DNA from: Aurifilum marmelostoma | Taxonomy: Eukaryota; Ascomycota; Sordariomycetes; Diaporthales; Cryphonectriaceae | Assembly (NCBI GenBank): GCA_027559495.1 | Contig: JAMXSV010000016.1 | Location: 930,001 to 994,000, forward strand | Reading direction: 5' to 3' | Length of the DNA: 64,000 nt | Part shown: piece after piece, positions 21,650 through 32,652 of the stretch | How positions within the stretch are numbered: position 1 is the stretch's first letter | Layout: the number at the start of each line of letters is the position of its first letter | Made by a program: the position numbers and the translations under genes | The notes under the pieces: model-generated | Told to the model about the DNA's origin: nothing | The model's input: the letters and a program-made list of their open reading frames with translations, nothing else | The model's database searches: none

Positions 21650-22553
21650 TCACACGCCGAACATGCTCGTAGCCATTACCGCCGTCCCCACCACCACGGC
21701 TCCCGCCAGCGCCGCCTGTCTGCTGGGTGGTTGCACGCTTCGGGCAGCACTCGACGTCCTTGTCGCCTTCGGAAAGAACCACGCCGTATCACTGGGGTTG
21801 ATCGACATCCCGCCGCTCCCAGTCGTCTCACCAGCCGTCCCGGTCGGTGCGGGCGACGTCAGCGTCAAGACTCCCCACTGGACCTCACTGCCAAGGTACG
21901 TCTCGGTGCGGCTCAGCTCCGTCGGCCCCGTCATATTGCCTCTCCGCCATCCTGAGCCGAAGGATGAGTACTCCGTGCATGTGGCTGCCGTTGTCGAGAC
22001 TAGCTGGCATGATATCATGGCCGTTCTGTGTATGTGTAAGAGAGAGAGAGAGAGATAGGTTGTGAGCAGGCACGTATGATGTCTAGACATGGATATATCA
22101 GGAGAGACAGGCTGTCACTCACAACATGCTTTCTACCTGTCCCGAATACCTGAACGTGCTGGGTCCCTCTGCAAAGGTGAACTGCATGCGCCCTGCTATC
22201 TCGCAGTCATCTGTGTCTGGGCAGAAGATGGTATATGTGGTGGCCGTGCTGTCCTATAAGCAGACGCTAATGTCAGCAGGGGCCGAGACACGGGATGATC
22301 ATCATGATGTTGCTCCACATCTGCATCGAGCATATGCAAGAGAAAGAGAGGCAGGGAGAGAGCTATGGTGTCGATGATCAATCGATCTGCTTACACTCGT
22401 GACTATGCTCCCTGCTAGATCATCCCAGTTTTCACTCCGGTATCCGGGTACGTAGACCGGAACCGTGGTCGGGGAGTCGTCGGCGGACGTCGGCGTTATG
22501 CTCGGGGCCAGGGCGGCCAGGAGGAGGGGCAGACATGGCCAAACACGCTTCAT
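21650..22553 (-). CDS. Small GPI-anchored cell-wall protein, copy A
   Basis: Predicted surface protein of unknown role, 221 aa in three exons: 22553-22395, 22253-22123 and 22025-21650. Residues 1-24 form a signal peptide (MKRVWPCLPLLLAALAPSI). The core has TVPVYVPGY, GSIVTSDSTATTYTIFC, a DDC, FAEGPSTF, MISCQLVSTTAATC and then a Ser/Thr/Gly-rich stretch. The end (QAALAGAVVVGTAVMATSMFGV) fits a GPI attachment signal. The exon 2 donor is taken as GTGAGT rather than the nearer GTATTC or GTAGAA. That choice keeps frame and gives exactly the same residue spacing as copy B. Intron 2 contains a (GA)n tract. The neighbour at 24351-25062 (divergent) is a paralogue. The core pattern is common in fungal GPI glycoproteins, but I know no assigned function. 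Confidence 0.72.
22039..22056. repeat. (AG)n tract in an intron
   Basis: Nine or so AG units inside intron 2 of GPI protein copy A. On the transcript it forms a CT-rich (polypyrimidine) stretch upstream of the acceptor. Confidence 0.8.
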
Positions 22554-24350
22554 AGTGAAAGAAGAAGAAGTATTACTTGGCCCTCGAGAGGGAGGGAAGG
22601 AGATCTGAAGCCCACGAGGTCCGAGGGGGGAGGACAGTGTGTGGCGGCTATCGAATCATTGGTGCTATTGTGTGGTTCCCTGGATGAATCCCGAGATTGT
22701 GAGAGGGCGTTTTGCCGCGCTCACACCATGGCAAGAAGTCACGATAACTTCGGCGTAGAGGGCGATTCGAGAATCAAGGGGTGAGGAGAGTATTTGAAAC
22801 AAGAGAGGGAGGGTGTATATGTGTGCGTGAGTGCGTATTTGTGGGTGAGAGAGAAGAGGAGGCGAGGAGGACCACCCGACAGGCTCGCCCTCTGTCTTTT
22901 GGTCTTTTTCGCCTGTCTTCCTTTTTGTCTTTTTTTGGTATGCCAAAGGAGAGGGATCCAGTGCTTTTCGGTGATTGGCATCAGCCGGCTATCTGTCGCT
23001 GCGGTCTTGGCTTTCTCTTGGCTGTCTGACATTGCCAAGACGTGCTCTGACCCTCTCTTTCTCTTTGTGCGCGCCGAATGCCCGTAACCCTTCTCCGGTC
23101 CCTCCTCCCCCCCTCTGCTGCTGCTGTACTAAGGCACTGACCGGGCCCTAGTCAAAATGGCCTTGCTTTCACTGTGCAGGGCCCTGCCCATCCCCCGCCC
23201 ACTCCCTCTTTCCCTCTCCATCGCGTCCCGCCACAGACAGAGAGAGAGAGACAGAAGATCCCTACCCTTATATCATGCTTGGGGGGATCATGCCCTCCGG
23301 ATAAGCCGTCCATATGCTTGCTGCTGCTGCTGCCGCTGCTGCCCTGCCAAGCCTGGCGCGCCAATGATCACCTGGCGGTGTTACCTAAGTGCACTGCATA
23401 TGATCCTATCTTCTCACCCCCCCCCTTCTTTCTCTGTCCCCTCGGGCGTCTCCGTCCCCGGATCTCTTACTCACCGCTTACTTACCCACCCCCGAGAAAT
23501 ATTTTGTCGTGCCTCTTTCGCGTCGGAGGCTTCGGTCCTGTATGTCGCACATCAAGAAGTTGCCGTGTTGGCTCTGGCCTTCCTTGAATATCCCATTATA
23601 CAAGAACCTGGAGAAACGGGTAAGAATAGCAATGCCTCTTCCCGTTCCGGCTGTCGCAGTGAGGGGATCAAAAGGAAGTTACAGCAAGAGTCAATATCCA
23701 TTACTTGTGTTAACCGAGCTCATGACTACCAAGTCGCTTGCTGCCCCCAGACAGGCTCACCTCCCGAACCTGGGTTGGCTGGCTTGATAGGGGTTAGCCA
23801 CTCTACCGAGTCCTCGGTTTTCCGACGGCCTGGGGTTTGGGCAGCGTAGATACTGAAGACTTCCCTTGATTCACCAATGCAAAGGGGGAAAAAAAGGAAA
23901 GAAAAAGAAAAAAAAAACAGCGCGCGCTGGACCCTGGCCGGTTTCAATGGAAATTGCAGACAAAGGACCGAGGCAGGCCAGGCCAATCGCCAGCCAGGAA
24001 CAGACGGGCGCGCTGCACAATGCTGGTCAGGGACGCCAGGGGTTGAGCTGCAGGAGTGGGCCAATTTTTTAGGCTTAAAAAGAGTCCCATTTCTGGATAG
24101 GAGGCTCCAAGTGAAATATCAATGGAACAAAGAATTGACAGACTATATGTATCATGCAATTTCCTGGCTCCCACCAGCAGGTATCAAAGTGTGCTAGGCC
24201 CGGCGACTGTTCTCTTTGGAAGTGGTGATATACATTCACTGTCAAGATTGACGCCTCACAATCACTCACTATTCGACATCAATAAGGCAATTAAATCTCC
24301 AACTTGCACTCGTTCTTTCGGTTTTCAATTGGCTATTTATCAATCAAATC
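22554..24350. other. Divergent promoter region of the two GPI-protein genes
   Basis: This 1.8-kb spacer lies between head-to-head paralogues, so it carries both promoters. A 230-codon open frame at 23157-23849 (plus) has no family features and is not called. No other gene is seen. Confidence 0.5.
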
Positions 24351-25062
24351 ATGATGCAGCAAACCCTCCTTTTGCTAGCTGGCCTCGCCAGCATGGCCCA
24401 CGCTGGCACCACGACATCAGCAGCCGCGACCTCTACGGTTATTACCCTTCACCTGCCGGACTCGGTCGATTCGCAGGCTGTTATGGGATCAGTTATGGGG
24501 GTAGATGCCACGGCGACATCATACTTCGTGACCTGCCCTACAACCGAGTCCTCTACTGATTGCGGCTTTGGAACTGGTGTCGAGATCGTTGAGGGACCTG
24601 CCGTGCTGGAGGTTCACATGACGGAGTCAGCTATTGGGTAAGGCGATGAGCCAGACTGATTACGTCTGAAGTAAGAAGAGCAAGCACAAGTGAGTGATGA
24701 CTGACAATTTCCTCCATCCCAGGACTATTGACATTTCTTGCGCTGTTACCTCCGACACAGCATCATGTACCACGTCCATGACAACCCTTGATTACGACAT
24801 CTCCGGGACTGCTGTCTCGTCGGCGATGGTGACGAGCTCTGGAAGTGCTGTGGTGACCGGGCTCAGCTCTTACACCCTGCCTGTGACAGTTACGGCGGGT
24901 CTGGACAAACTCGCCGCGAGCACGACTGCTGCAGCTTCTGGGAAGACGTCCGGATCGGTATCCGGGTCAACTTCCTCAAGTACTGCTGGTGTCCCGAAGA
25001 TGACCCAGAACGCTATCTTTATGGGTGCCGCGGCCATGGTCGGTGGTGCCTTTTTGATATAA
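24351..25062 (+). CDS. Small GPI-anchored cell-wall protein, copy B
   Basis: Paralogue of copy A, 208 aa in two exons: 24351-24637 and 24723-25062. Signal peptide MMQQTLLLLAGLASMAHAG. The core has STVITLHLPDSV, GVDATATSYFVTCP, DCGFGTGVEIVEGPAVLEV, TIDISCAVTSDTASC, then a Ser/Thr-rich stalk (SGSVSGSTSSSTAG) and a hydrophobic end (AIFMGAAAMVGGAFLI) fitting a GPI signal. Four Cys positions match copy A. The single intron is phase 2 and falls in the same alignment column as intron 2 of copy A. Copy B lacks the first intron of copy A. Two ATGs stand in a row at the start; the first is used. It lies tail to tail with the REV7-like gene, 122 bp apart. Function is unknown beyond a wall or membrane location. 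Confidence 0.78.
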
Positions 25063-25184
25063 ACAGCTCAATTAGCATCGGATATAAGAGATCCTCGATT
25101 TTCAAATATCCGTAGCGCGCAATGCTACCCGTTTGAACAGGAGCAGTGAGGATGATGTTCTTTTGCCATGTGGATAAGCGGAGC

Positions 25185-26177
25185 TCATGTTGAAGATTGT
25201 TGTGTGTTGCGGCCTTCAGACGTTTGGAGGACACCTTTTGCTTTGCCCTCCTCCACCCAACACTCGAGGAACAAAGGTCCAGCCTCGATCGCACGGATAG
25301 GGGTGGTGGTGGTGGCGGTGGTAGTAGTGTTATTGGTGCCACTCCCACTGGGAAATTTCCCTTGGCGGTTCCGCGAAGCGCCTGGTAAAGCAGATTGTGT
25401 AGGTATCCATGGCTGGGGGTATCCTATGGGCGCCCGAGCCTTGTCTCGTAGTTCAACAACCACTGTGAACGTGCAGCCCTCCGGCAGCGCATCCATCTTC
25501 TCGCCCGTGTAGGCAAGCCGTCGCGCCGCACCTCGAAGTTGCTCGTCGACGTCAGCCCAGTTAAGGGTAGCAGCCGGGTTCTCGTCATCGTCCGTGGCCC
25601 CTTCAGCATCATCCTCGTCCGCGTCAGTGTCTCCCTCACTGACACTCTCGCCCTCGTCAGAGTCCTCGCCATCGTTGTGCGGCTGCTGATTTTCGTCTTT
25701 CTGTTCTTCTCCCTCCCCACGGAAGCTCTTCAGCGCCTCTATGCCGCCCGGCCATGACGGAAACCGAGACACATCGAACATCCATCTCTCAAGCACACTG
25801 CCCGGAGTTAGCTGAGGGGAAACCGTGACCGTGTCAGGCGGTGGCTTGAGAGGCGAATGGATGACCACAGCCACCGTCTCCGCGGTACCCTTGGCCAGTT
25901 GTGCCATGACGGCGTCGACCGCATCGTTGATCCACGAGCAGACTTTGGGGTGGCGAGACTGGTGGACCGGCAGGTTAAACGCTTTGGCAGAAAGAAATGT
26001 ATCTCTGGGGTAGATGCTGCGGTTGTAAAGGATGGTGTGGATTGAGACGGTGAGAAAGCTGGTGAAGGCGTCAAGGAGAGTACTCGCCTCCGCAATAGGC
26101 ACTTCTGTTGTTGTCTGGGGGGCTAATGATTGTTGCTCTGCTCCTGCTCGCCGCAGGGGAGGCGGTGGCATCGACAT
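25185..26177 (-). CDS. REV7: HORMA-domain protein Rev7/MAD2B
   Basis: Predicted non-catalytic subunit of DNA polymerase zeta (with Rev3), used in translesion synthesis. One exon, 330 aa from the ATG at 26177. The longer frame upstream begins with TTG and is not used. HORMA features are LLDAFTSFLTVSIHTILYNR, IYPRDTFLSAKAFNLPVHQS, CSWINDAVDAVMAQLAKG, VAVVIHSP and VLERWMFDVSRFPSWP, in the order seen in Rev7/MAD2B. A strongly acidic insert (about residues 158-210: SDEGESVSEGD, DADEDDAEGATDDD) separates the core from the C-terminal part (LNWADVDEQLRGAARRLAY, LPEGCTFTVVVELRD). Family members are usually about 210-260 aa, so the insert accounts for the extra length. Confidence 0.85.
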   Translation of the reverse strand: MSMPPPPLRRAGAEQQSLAPQTTTEVPIAEASTLLDAFTSFLTVSIHTILYNRSIYPRDTFLSAKAFNLPVHQSRHPKVCSWINDAVDAVMAQLAKGTAETVAVVIHSPLKPPPDTVTVSPQLTPGSVLERWMFDVSRFPSWPGGIEALKSFRGEGEEQKDENQQPHNDGEDSDEGESVSEGDTDADEDDAEGATDDDENPAATLNWADVDEQLRGAARRLAYTGEKMDALPEGCTFTVVVELRDKARAPIGYPQPWIPTQSALPGASRNRQGKFPSGSGTNNTTTTATTTTPIRAIEAGPLFLECWVEEGKAKGVLQTSEGRNTQQSST

Positions 26178-27415
26178 GAATGCAGATATTCTCGCGAGTG
26201 TGACCTCTTGTGTAGTAGAGTGTTGTTCCAAGCTTCACCGGGTTGAATACAAAACCGCAGCCGCTTGTGCGTAAGGAAGTTGAGGGAGGGTATGGGACCA
26301 ACCAGGTGGACACTAATTAGCAGGCAGCCAACCCTAGCTCCCGTTTTCGAACACCTTCTCGGAGACGTTGGGCCACATGTCTTTCTTGGGAAGGCAGGTC
26401 AGACAGGTACTCTTTGGATGACCTGAGGGCTAAGCAGGCTGCCACAATTGAGCCTAGATGCTGAGTGTGTAATGCTGTTACAGGCTAGACTGCGCTGTCA
26501 TCTTCCCAGGCCTTCCTCGATCAGATTCATCAGCCAGATTTTGCAAGCTGGTGGCCAAACAAGATACATGAAGGCAATGTGTTGAGACTGCAAAGTGGTC
26601 ATAATGATATCTGATAACTAGTAAGAGCCTGTTGCTGACGTGGGAATACTTCTGTCCCAAGCCATCTGGGGAGGATTCATTGTGAATTGTGATGCTTCGT
26701 GGATAACCCAAGACAGTTTAGCCCACTTACGCGAACCAAATCGCGTCACGTCCCATCCCCCACCTGAGAAGCCTGTGGTTTGGCCAGTTTGTTGATAGCC
26801 CACGAACAAACTCTTCAATGAATAAGTGAAGAAGTCCTTTTCATTGAACAGAAAGCAAGAGAGTCAACATTGTCACAAAAGCTGACCATCTGAAAATTTG
26901 AGAAACTTGAATATGCAAGAAACTGAGACCACGCAGCCATCTCATGCATGGTTGTGCAGAAGACGCGTCTTAAAGGGGGGCAGCAGAAGGCGCATTAAGT
27001 ACTAAGGTAGTGACCACACCCTCCCCCAGTGAGTAGCAACAAGACTGAGCTGTAACCCCACCATCCCCAAAAGCTAAGTAACCCGCTGCTGCGCCCTGCA
27101 GCCCTGCCAACCTGACGAGCTTTCCACTCTCCCCCTTCTTCATGCACACATGCTAAGAAAACACTGGCCTCATTCGACTGCTCCATCACCAAGTGTTGAG
27201 CTAAAACTAACACTTCGACAACTACCAGGCTACTTCAGGCCTAGGCACTTCTTTTCTGCATCAGATCTGTCTTACTGATTGACTTGTTCTGCTGCTTCTC
27301 TTCAGACTGTCTACAGTGGCCTAGCTCACAAGTACCCCTCTTAGCCCTGCCCCGCAGTAGTTTGAGCCCGAAAGCACCACACCCAGACCAGAGCAAAGCA
27401 GAGAGGGCTACCATC
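26178..27415. other. Divergent promoter region, REV7 / KAP114
   Basis: This 1.2-kb spacer has no supported gene. The short open frames lack domains. Confidence 0.5.
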
Positions 27416-30400
27416 ATGGAGGACCAGCTGGCTCAGCTGCTGGTCAACACCCAATCTCCCCAGGAGGAGCCTCGGAAACGTGCCGAACTCGACCTTCTGC
27501 GCGCCCAGGCGAGCGCTGCCTTCCCAACCGCCCTGGCAGACATCGCCGCCCACTCCGCCATCGCGACAGAAACACGTCAGGCTGCCTTGTCTTGCCTCCG
27601 GCGCTTCATCGAGCACAACTGGGGCGAGGAGGGTGATGAGGATGGCGAGGGGCCCCGTATCCCCATCCCCGACTCCACCAAGGACCAGCTGCGTCCCAAG
27701 CTGCTGGATCTGGCGCTGAGCGACGAGCCTGACCGCAAGGTCAAGTCTGCTGCCAGGTATGCTACCCACAGGAACGAAAAGAGACACCGTGTGGTGAGAG
27801 CAGATGGGTAACACAAGAGCACAGCTATGTAGTAGGCAAGATCGCCAACAACGACTTTCCCGACAAATGGCCGACCCTCCTCCCCACCCTCCTCAATGTC
27901 ATCCCGACGGGCACCGACACCCAGCTCTACGGCGCCCTCAAAGTCCTTAGCGACATCGTTGACGAGAGCCTGACCGAGGACCAGTTCTTCTCCGCCGCCC
28001 GACCCATTATCGATGTCGTCTATAATGTTGCCCTGAGCGATGCTCGGAAGCCGACCCTGCGGGCTCTGGCCGTGCACGTCTTCCGCGGCTGTTTCGATCT
28101 TATGGATATGGTCAAGGACGATCACCCCAAGGAGGTCAAGGGTTTCGCCGAGGAAGCCCTGAAGGGATGGCTCCCATTCTTCTCGCAGGTGCTCCAGGTT
28201 CAGCTGCCGCCGGTCTCTGAAGAGACCTCCGCGCGCCAGTACCGGAACGGCATCATTTCGTTCAAGCTTCAGGTCGTGAAGACATTGATGAAGGTCAAGA
28301 GCGTGTTCCCAACCCTTCTCCTGCCGCAGAGCCTTGCTTTCTTCCAGGCGACTTGGCACGAGCTCTCCCTCTTGCAGGACCAGTACCAGGAGCACTTCAT
28401 CGACACGACAGGCCAGGGACGGTTGGAGGACTCTGACGGTCTACCGTATACCCTCGACTTCTTGATCCTGGAGGAGCTCGATTTCCTCAATCAGTGTATG
28501 AGGGCGGCACCTGTTCAGAAGGAACTTGAAGCGCAGCTCAATGGACGGCCAGCCCACGAGGCACCTTGGGTCATAGACCTCATGAAGCTGCTCGTTGCCT
28601 ATAGCCGCATCACCTGTGAGGAAGAGGAGCTGTGGGACATTGATGTCTCACTGTATCTCGCTGAAGAGACTTCGGTAGGTCGTCCTCGTATCCTGTCCGC
28701 TGTGCAGCCGCTCAATTTTTTTTTCCGACCTGATGATGATGCTGATAATGACTTCCAGGTGACTGCAAACTACACCGCACGAACTGCCTGTGGAGATCTG
28801 CTGATCAAGATTGGGGAGTGGCTCCATGGCAGAGCCTTGGAGGGTCTCTTCGCTTACACCAAGACACAATTTACGGACCAGAATGACTGGCGCTCACAAG
28901 AAGCATGTCTGTACCTATTCAACATGCTGCTTAGCGACTTTCAGGATCGCTCCGAAGCTGTACCGCCAGAGGTTGCCCAGGCACACGTGGAGCTGATCAA
29001 CTATGCCGCAGGTTAGTTTCTCCCCTTGAGGCCGGGACATTGGCCCGACGATACATATTTGTGTGCTTGGACTCGTGCTGAGTATCTTGTAGGACAAGAG
29101 CAACCTCTGCTCCGGGCTCGAGGCTTCATCGTCGCCGGCACGCTCGCTCAGGGTTTTGCGCCCGTTAATACACTGCTCGACCGGACAATCCAGTCTATCA
29201 GCAGCGATAGCTCCGAACTCGTCCAGGTCGCCTGCATCAAGGCCGTGGAGAGCTTTGTCACCTCTGGCAATGTGCCGAGCGACCGCCAAGTGCCCATGCT
29301 CGTGGCTGTCAACAGCTTCCTTGATGGCAAGGATATGACCGAGCTAGAGGATGCTGATGATCTGCTGGTCACCCTCGCCGAGGCCCTCCGGGCAGTCATC
29401 AGTATCGACCCGCGCATTACCATCGCGTCAGACATCAAGTCGGTTGACTCGTTGTTCTTAATCGCCAAGCATGGCTCTTCCAATTTCCAGGTCACCTTCA
29501 TGGTCGTGGAGGCATTCGAAGACCTGGTTTCGACCCTGTCGGATCCGACATCTTATGCGGCCCTGTGCACCAAGGTTCTGCCTACGATCGCCGGCGCCTT
29601 CAACGTCGCAGACATGACCCAGGACGATCCTCTGCTCACGCTGGCGTGCGAGTTGCTTGTACCTCTGGTGCAGAACGGCTCCGAGCCTCTTCCCGCTGGC
29701 TTTGTCGCTGCGACTCTCCCAAAGCTGAAGAACCTGCTGCTTCAGTCTCCTGAAGGCGAAGTCTTGCGACCAGGTGCAGAGGCCATCAAGTACATGCTTA
29801 TGCACGACCACCACCAGGTGCTCGGCTGGCATGATGAGAACGGCCAGTCTGGTCTGGAGACCTGCCTCCTTATTGTGGACCGCCTTCTTGGGCCCAACAT
29901 CGAGGACAACGCCGCATCAGAGGTCGGCGGACTCGCAGCAGAGCTGGTGGAGAAGGCCGGCCCGGAGCGTCTGGGACCTTATCTAGAGAAGCTGCTGCAG
30001 GCAGTTGCTAATCGCCTCGCGACGGCAGAAGCTGCTGCCTTCATCCAGTCCCTCATCAGTGTCTTCGCGCGCCTATCCCTGGTCCAGGCCGGTGACGTGG
30101 TCCAGTTCCTGAGCAATATCGACATCAGCGGCCAAAACGGCTTGCAGGTTGTCATGAGCAAGTGGCTGGAGAACTCGGTCAGCTTTGCGGGCTACGATGA
30201 CATCAGACAGAATGTTATTGCCCTGTCGAAGCTCTACTCCCTCAACGACCAGCGCCTGGCCCAGATACAAGTGAAGGGCGACATGATCATCCAGCCAGGC
30301 AATGGGCGCATAATGACGCGGTCGCGAGCCAAGCAGAACCCAGATCAGTACAGCTCGATCCCGGCGACTCTCAAGATCCTCAAGGTGCTGATCGAAGAGC

Positions 30401-30714
30401 TTCTGTCGGCCTCTGGCGTCCAGGGCGCTGCCAATGCTGCCGCCGCTGCCGCCGCCGATTTTGCCGACGCGGACGAAGATGACGGCGATGAGGGCTGGGA
30501 AGATGAGCCTGATCTGGTGAACCCTTCACACGCGGCACTGATGTCGATGTTGGACAGCACTGGCAACCGCACGCGGGACGACGAGACCCAGCAGTACCTG
30601 TCTGAATTCTTTGTGCGAGCCGCACAAGAGAATATTGCAGATTTCCAGCACTGGTACGGACTGCTCACGGAGGACGAGCAGAAGAAGCTGAACGAGCTGG
30701 CACGCAGCTCCTGA
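27416..30714 (+). CDS. KAP114: Importin beta-family karyopherin Kap114 (importin-9 type)
   Basis: Nuclear import receptor. Yeast Kap114 carries TBP and histones H2A/H2B into the nucleus. Four exons: 27416-27756, 27825-28674, 28759-29011 and 29093-30714, giving about 1021 aa, close to the yeast length. The N-terminus (MEDQLAQLLVNTQSP, RKRAELDLL) is the importin-beta N-terminal region. SYVVGKIANNDFPDKWPTLLPTLL is the classic early HEAT-repeat signature. Helical repeats fill the rest. Near residues 936-955 is an acidic stretch (DFADADEDDGDEGWEDEPD), as in the acidic loop of Kap114 and importin-9. Intron 2 (28675-28758, 84 nt) is a multiple of three with no stop, so it stays open in the genome. 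Its branch site, its T-rich tract and the family spacing (EETS to VTANYTARTACG) support removal. Confidence 0.9.
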
Positions 30715-31376
30715 GGGATGCCCGAGGCTCGAGAGGAACGCCCAGGTGCAGATGCATAGCACCTTGCAGCACGATGCTCTTCAAGTCGGAAAGGCTTAGC
30801 TCTAGACGATGATACGATGGATTCCGATCATAGTAGTAGTAGCAGCAGGTCTTTACTTTCTCTTCTCCTTGTCGATACCTAAAACTACATGCATAGAGTT
30901 GGAATGTCGGGGCGGACGAGGTGTAGGGTTTCTTTTATGGAACCAACATGCTCTAGCAGCTCTTCCTTCAGCAGTCTGATATATATACATATATGAGGCC
31001 AAACTGTGACAGCGTGGCCCTTGCTTTCCCTCCCTCACAGAGGGTAACAAAATAGATAGAGCTTTTTGACACCACAGATGATCATGAGACTTGACTTGTT
31101 TGCCGTTTCGTATATGGTGTGGACGTTGTAGCATGTGATCATATCGCAGCCACAGAGCGAGAGACGAGCGTGGGATGCAGAATGGAGTCTTTCATTATAC
31201 TTTGGGGGCAGACGAAGAACGCAAGGCCCATCCAATCTCATTCTCAAGTCAGGTCATCCGGCCTATTTCTGACCGACTGGCCTCTGCTAGTGGGAAAACA
31301 CTGTCATGTACATCGTCAAGCGTCATAATCGTACATACTGCCACCGGAAACAAAATGTTGTAGTCCCTACATCGGC
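30715..31376. other. Convergent 3' region, KAP114 / PI31
   Basis: This 660-bp spacer between two gene ends presumably holds both 3' UTRs. No gene is seen. Confidence 0.55.
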
Positions 31377-32652
31377 CTAGATAATATCACCACCTCCGAA
31401 GGGATTCCCAGCACCCCCTCCAAACCCCCCTCCAAACCCCCCTCCGAACCCACCACCAGGCCTTCCACCACCACCAAACCTTGGCGGGCCCATCCCAGGT
31501 CCGACAGGATCCCACCGCGCGCCGGGTGGCGCCTGCGGATCATACCCGCCACCCTGTCCTCCCCCGTCGCCTTGGAAGAGAGGGTCATCGAACGTAGGAT
31601 GCATGCCGCCACCCATGCCACCTGGACGCGGCAGTCCGCCGCCGGGCACGAAGCTGCCGCGCAGGGGATCGTGGGGGGCCAATCCTGGGGGGTGCAGGTC
31701 GTCGTGTCCGATGTTGAAAGGTGACCTGCCGTCACCAGGCATACGGAGACCGCCGCGCGGCGGCCTGTTGATCTCGAGCTCGTCCTCGAAGCCCGGCGGG
31801 GCGAATTCGCCTGCCGGCACGGCGGGTCTCCGCGGCGCGGCGAGGGGGTCTTCAAACGGGTACGGCCTGGCCGGCTCGGGGAGGGACGGCTCAGGGACGC
31901 GGGGTTGGTGTTGTGGCCTGCCGGACCCCTCGCGGCCGGCGCGGTCGGCATCTTCTAGCGCGGCAGCGGTCTCCTCGTAGCCCTCCTTCTGCAGGCTGGG
32001 GATCAGCCTCTGGATGATGTTGAGCTTCAGCAGGGAAGCAAGGTCGGCGATGCGCTCGGGAGAGATGAAGACGGCCTGCAGCTTCGAGACGAGGTCGGAG
32101 CGGTCCTCGGTGCCGTCGGCGTCGGGGCGGAGTGTGATGCGAAGGGGCAGGGCGGACGAGGAGATGTAGTCTCGCGCGGAGACCTCGAGGCGAGTGATTT
32201 TGTCGGCGCCGACGGCGAGGCCTCGGATCTCAGTCTTGGAGCCCATCCTGTCGGTCTTGAGGACGAATTGCATCGAGGACTGTGTGTGTGCGTAGAGGAA
32301 GGAGTAGGAGGAGATGGAAGCGTTCCATCTTGGAGGGAGGCGAGGTGCGAGGGAGGCACATTCTTGCTCTAAAGAGAGGAGAACATGTGGTCAGAATATA
32401 TGTTGCACTGTTTTCTACATCGTAGAGTGAAGAGTATTGAACAGAGAGACTGTGCGTCTCCTTACCTATCTTCTGGTCCTCGTGGAAACCCAGCAGGCGG
32501 AAGCCCAGGTTGACCATGCAGGCGTGTGTGAAGAGGGCGAGAGCCTCAGCAGAGCTGCTCATATCTGAGGTTGTGTCACCTTTCTCATGGGTCGGCAGGG
32601 CGTCTGCCATGCCCTGCAGAATATTCTGCGGGCTGAGGGGGTCTCCTGCCAT
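31377..32652 (-). CDS. PI31-type proteasome regulator (PSMF1/Fub1-like)
   Basis: Predicted binding partner and regulator of the 20S proteasome. Two exons: 32652-32466 and 32368-31377, giving 392 aa. The N-terminal half is the PI31/FP-type fold: LSPQNILQGMADALP, EALALFTHACMVNLGFRLLGF, then LPPRWNASISSYSFLYAHTQ, MQFVLKTDRMGSKTEIRGLA and SDLVSKLQAVFISPERIADLASL. The C-terminal half is Pro/Gly-rich, as in PI31: FEDPLAAPRRPAVP, PPGFEDELEINRPPRGG, FNIGHDDLHPPGL and DPLRGSFVPGGG. It ends in repeats of FGGG with a final GGGDII. The C-terminus lacks an obvious HbYX motif. The splice junction is fixed by frame (HEDQKI-EQECASLAPRLPP). Confidence 0.87.

Noticed and set aside
22123..22164. Earlier donors (GTATTC, GTAGAA) for exon 2 of GPI protein copy A
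   Set aside because: GTAGAA breaks the frame. GTATTC keeps it but shortens the segment after EGP relative to copy B. GTGAGT keeps frame and equal spacing and is the strongest donor.
23157..23849. 230-codon open frame on the plus strand between the GPI genes
   Set aside because: No conserved motif, low-complexity start and overlap with a shared promoter region. It looks like chance.
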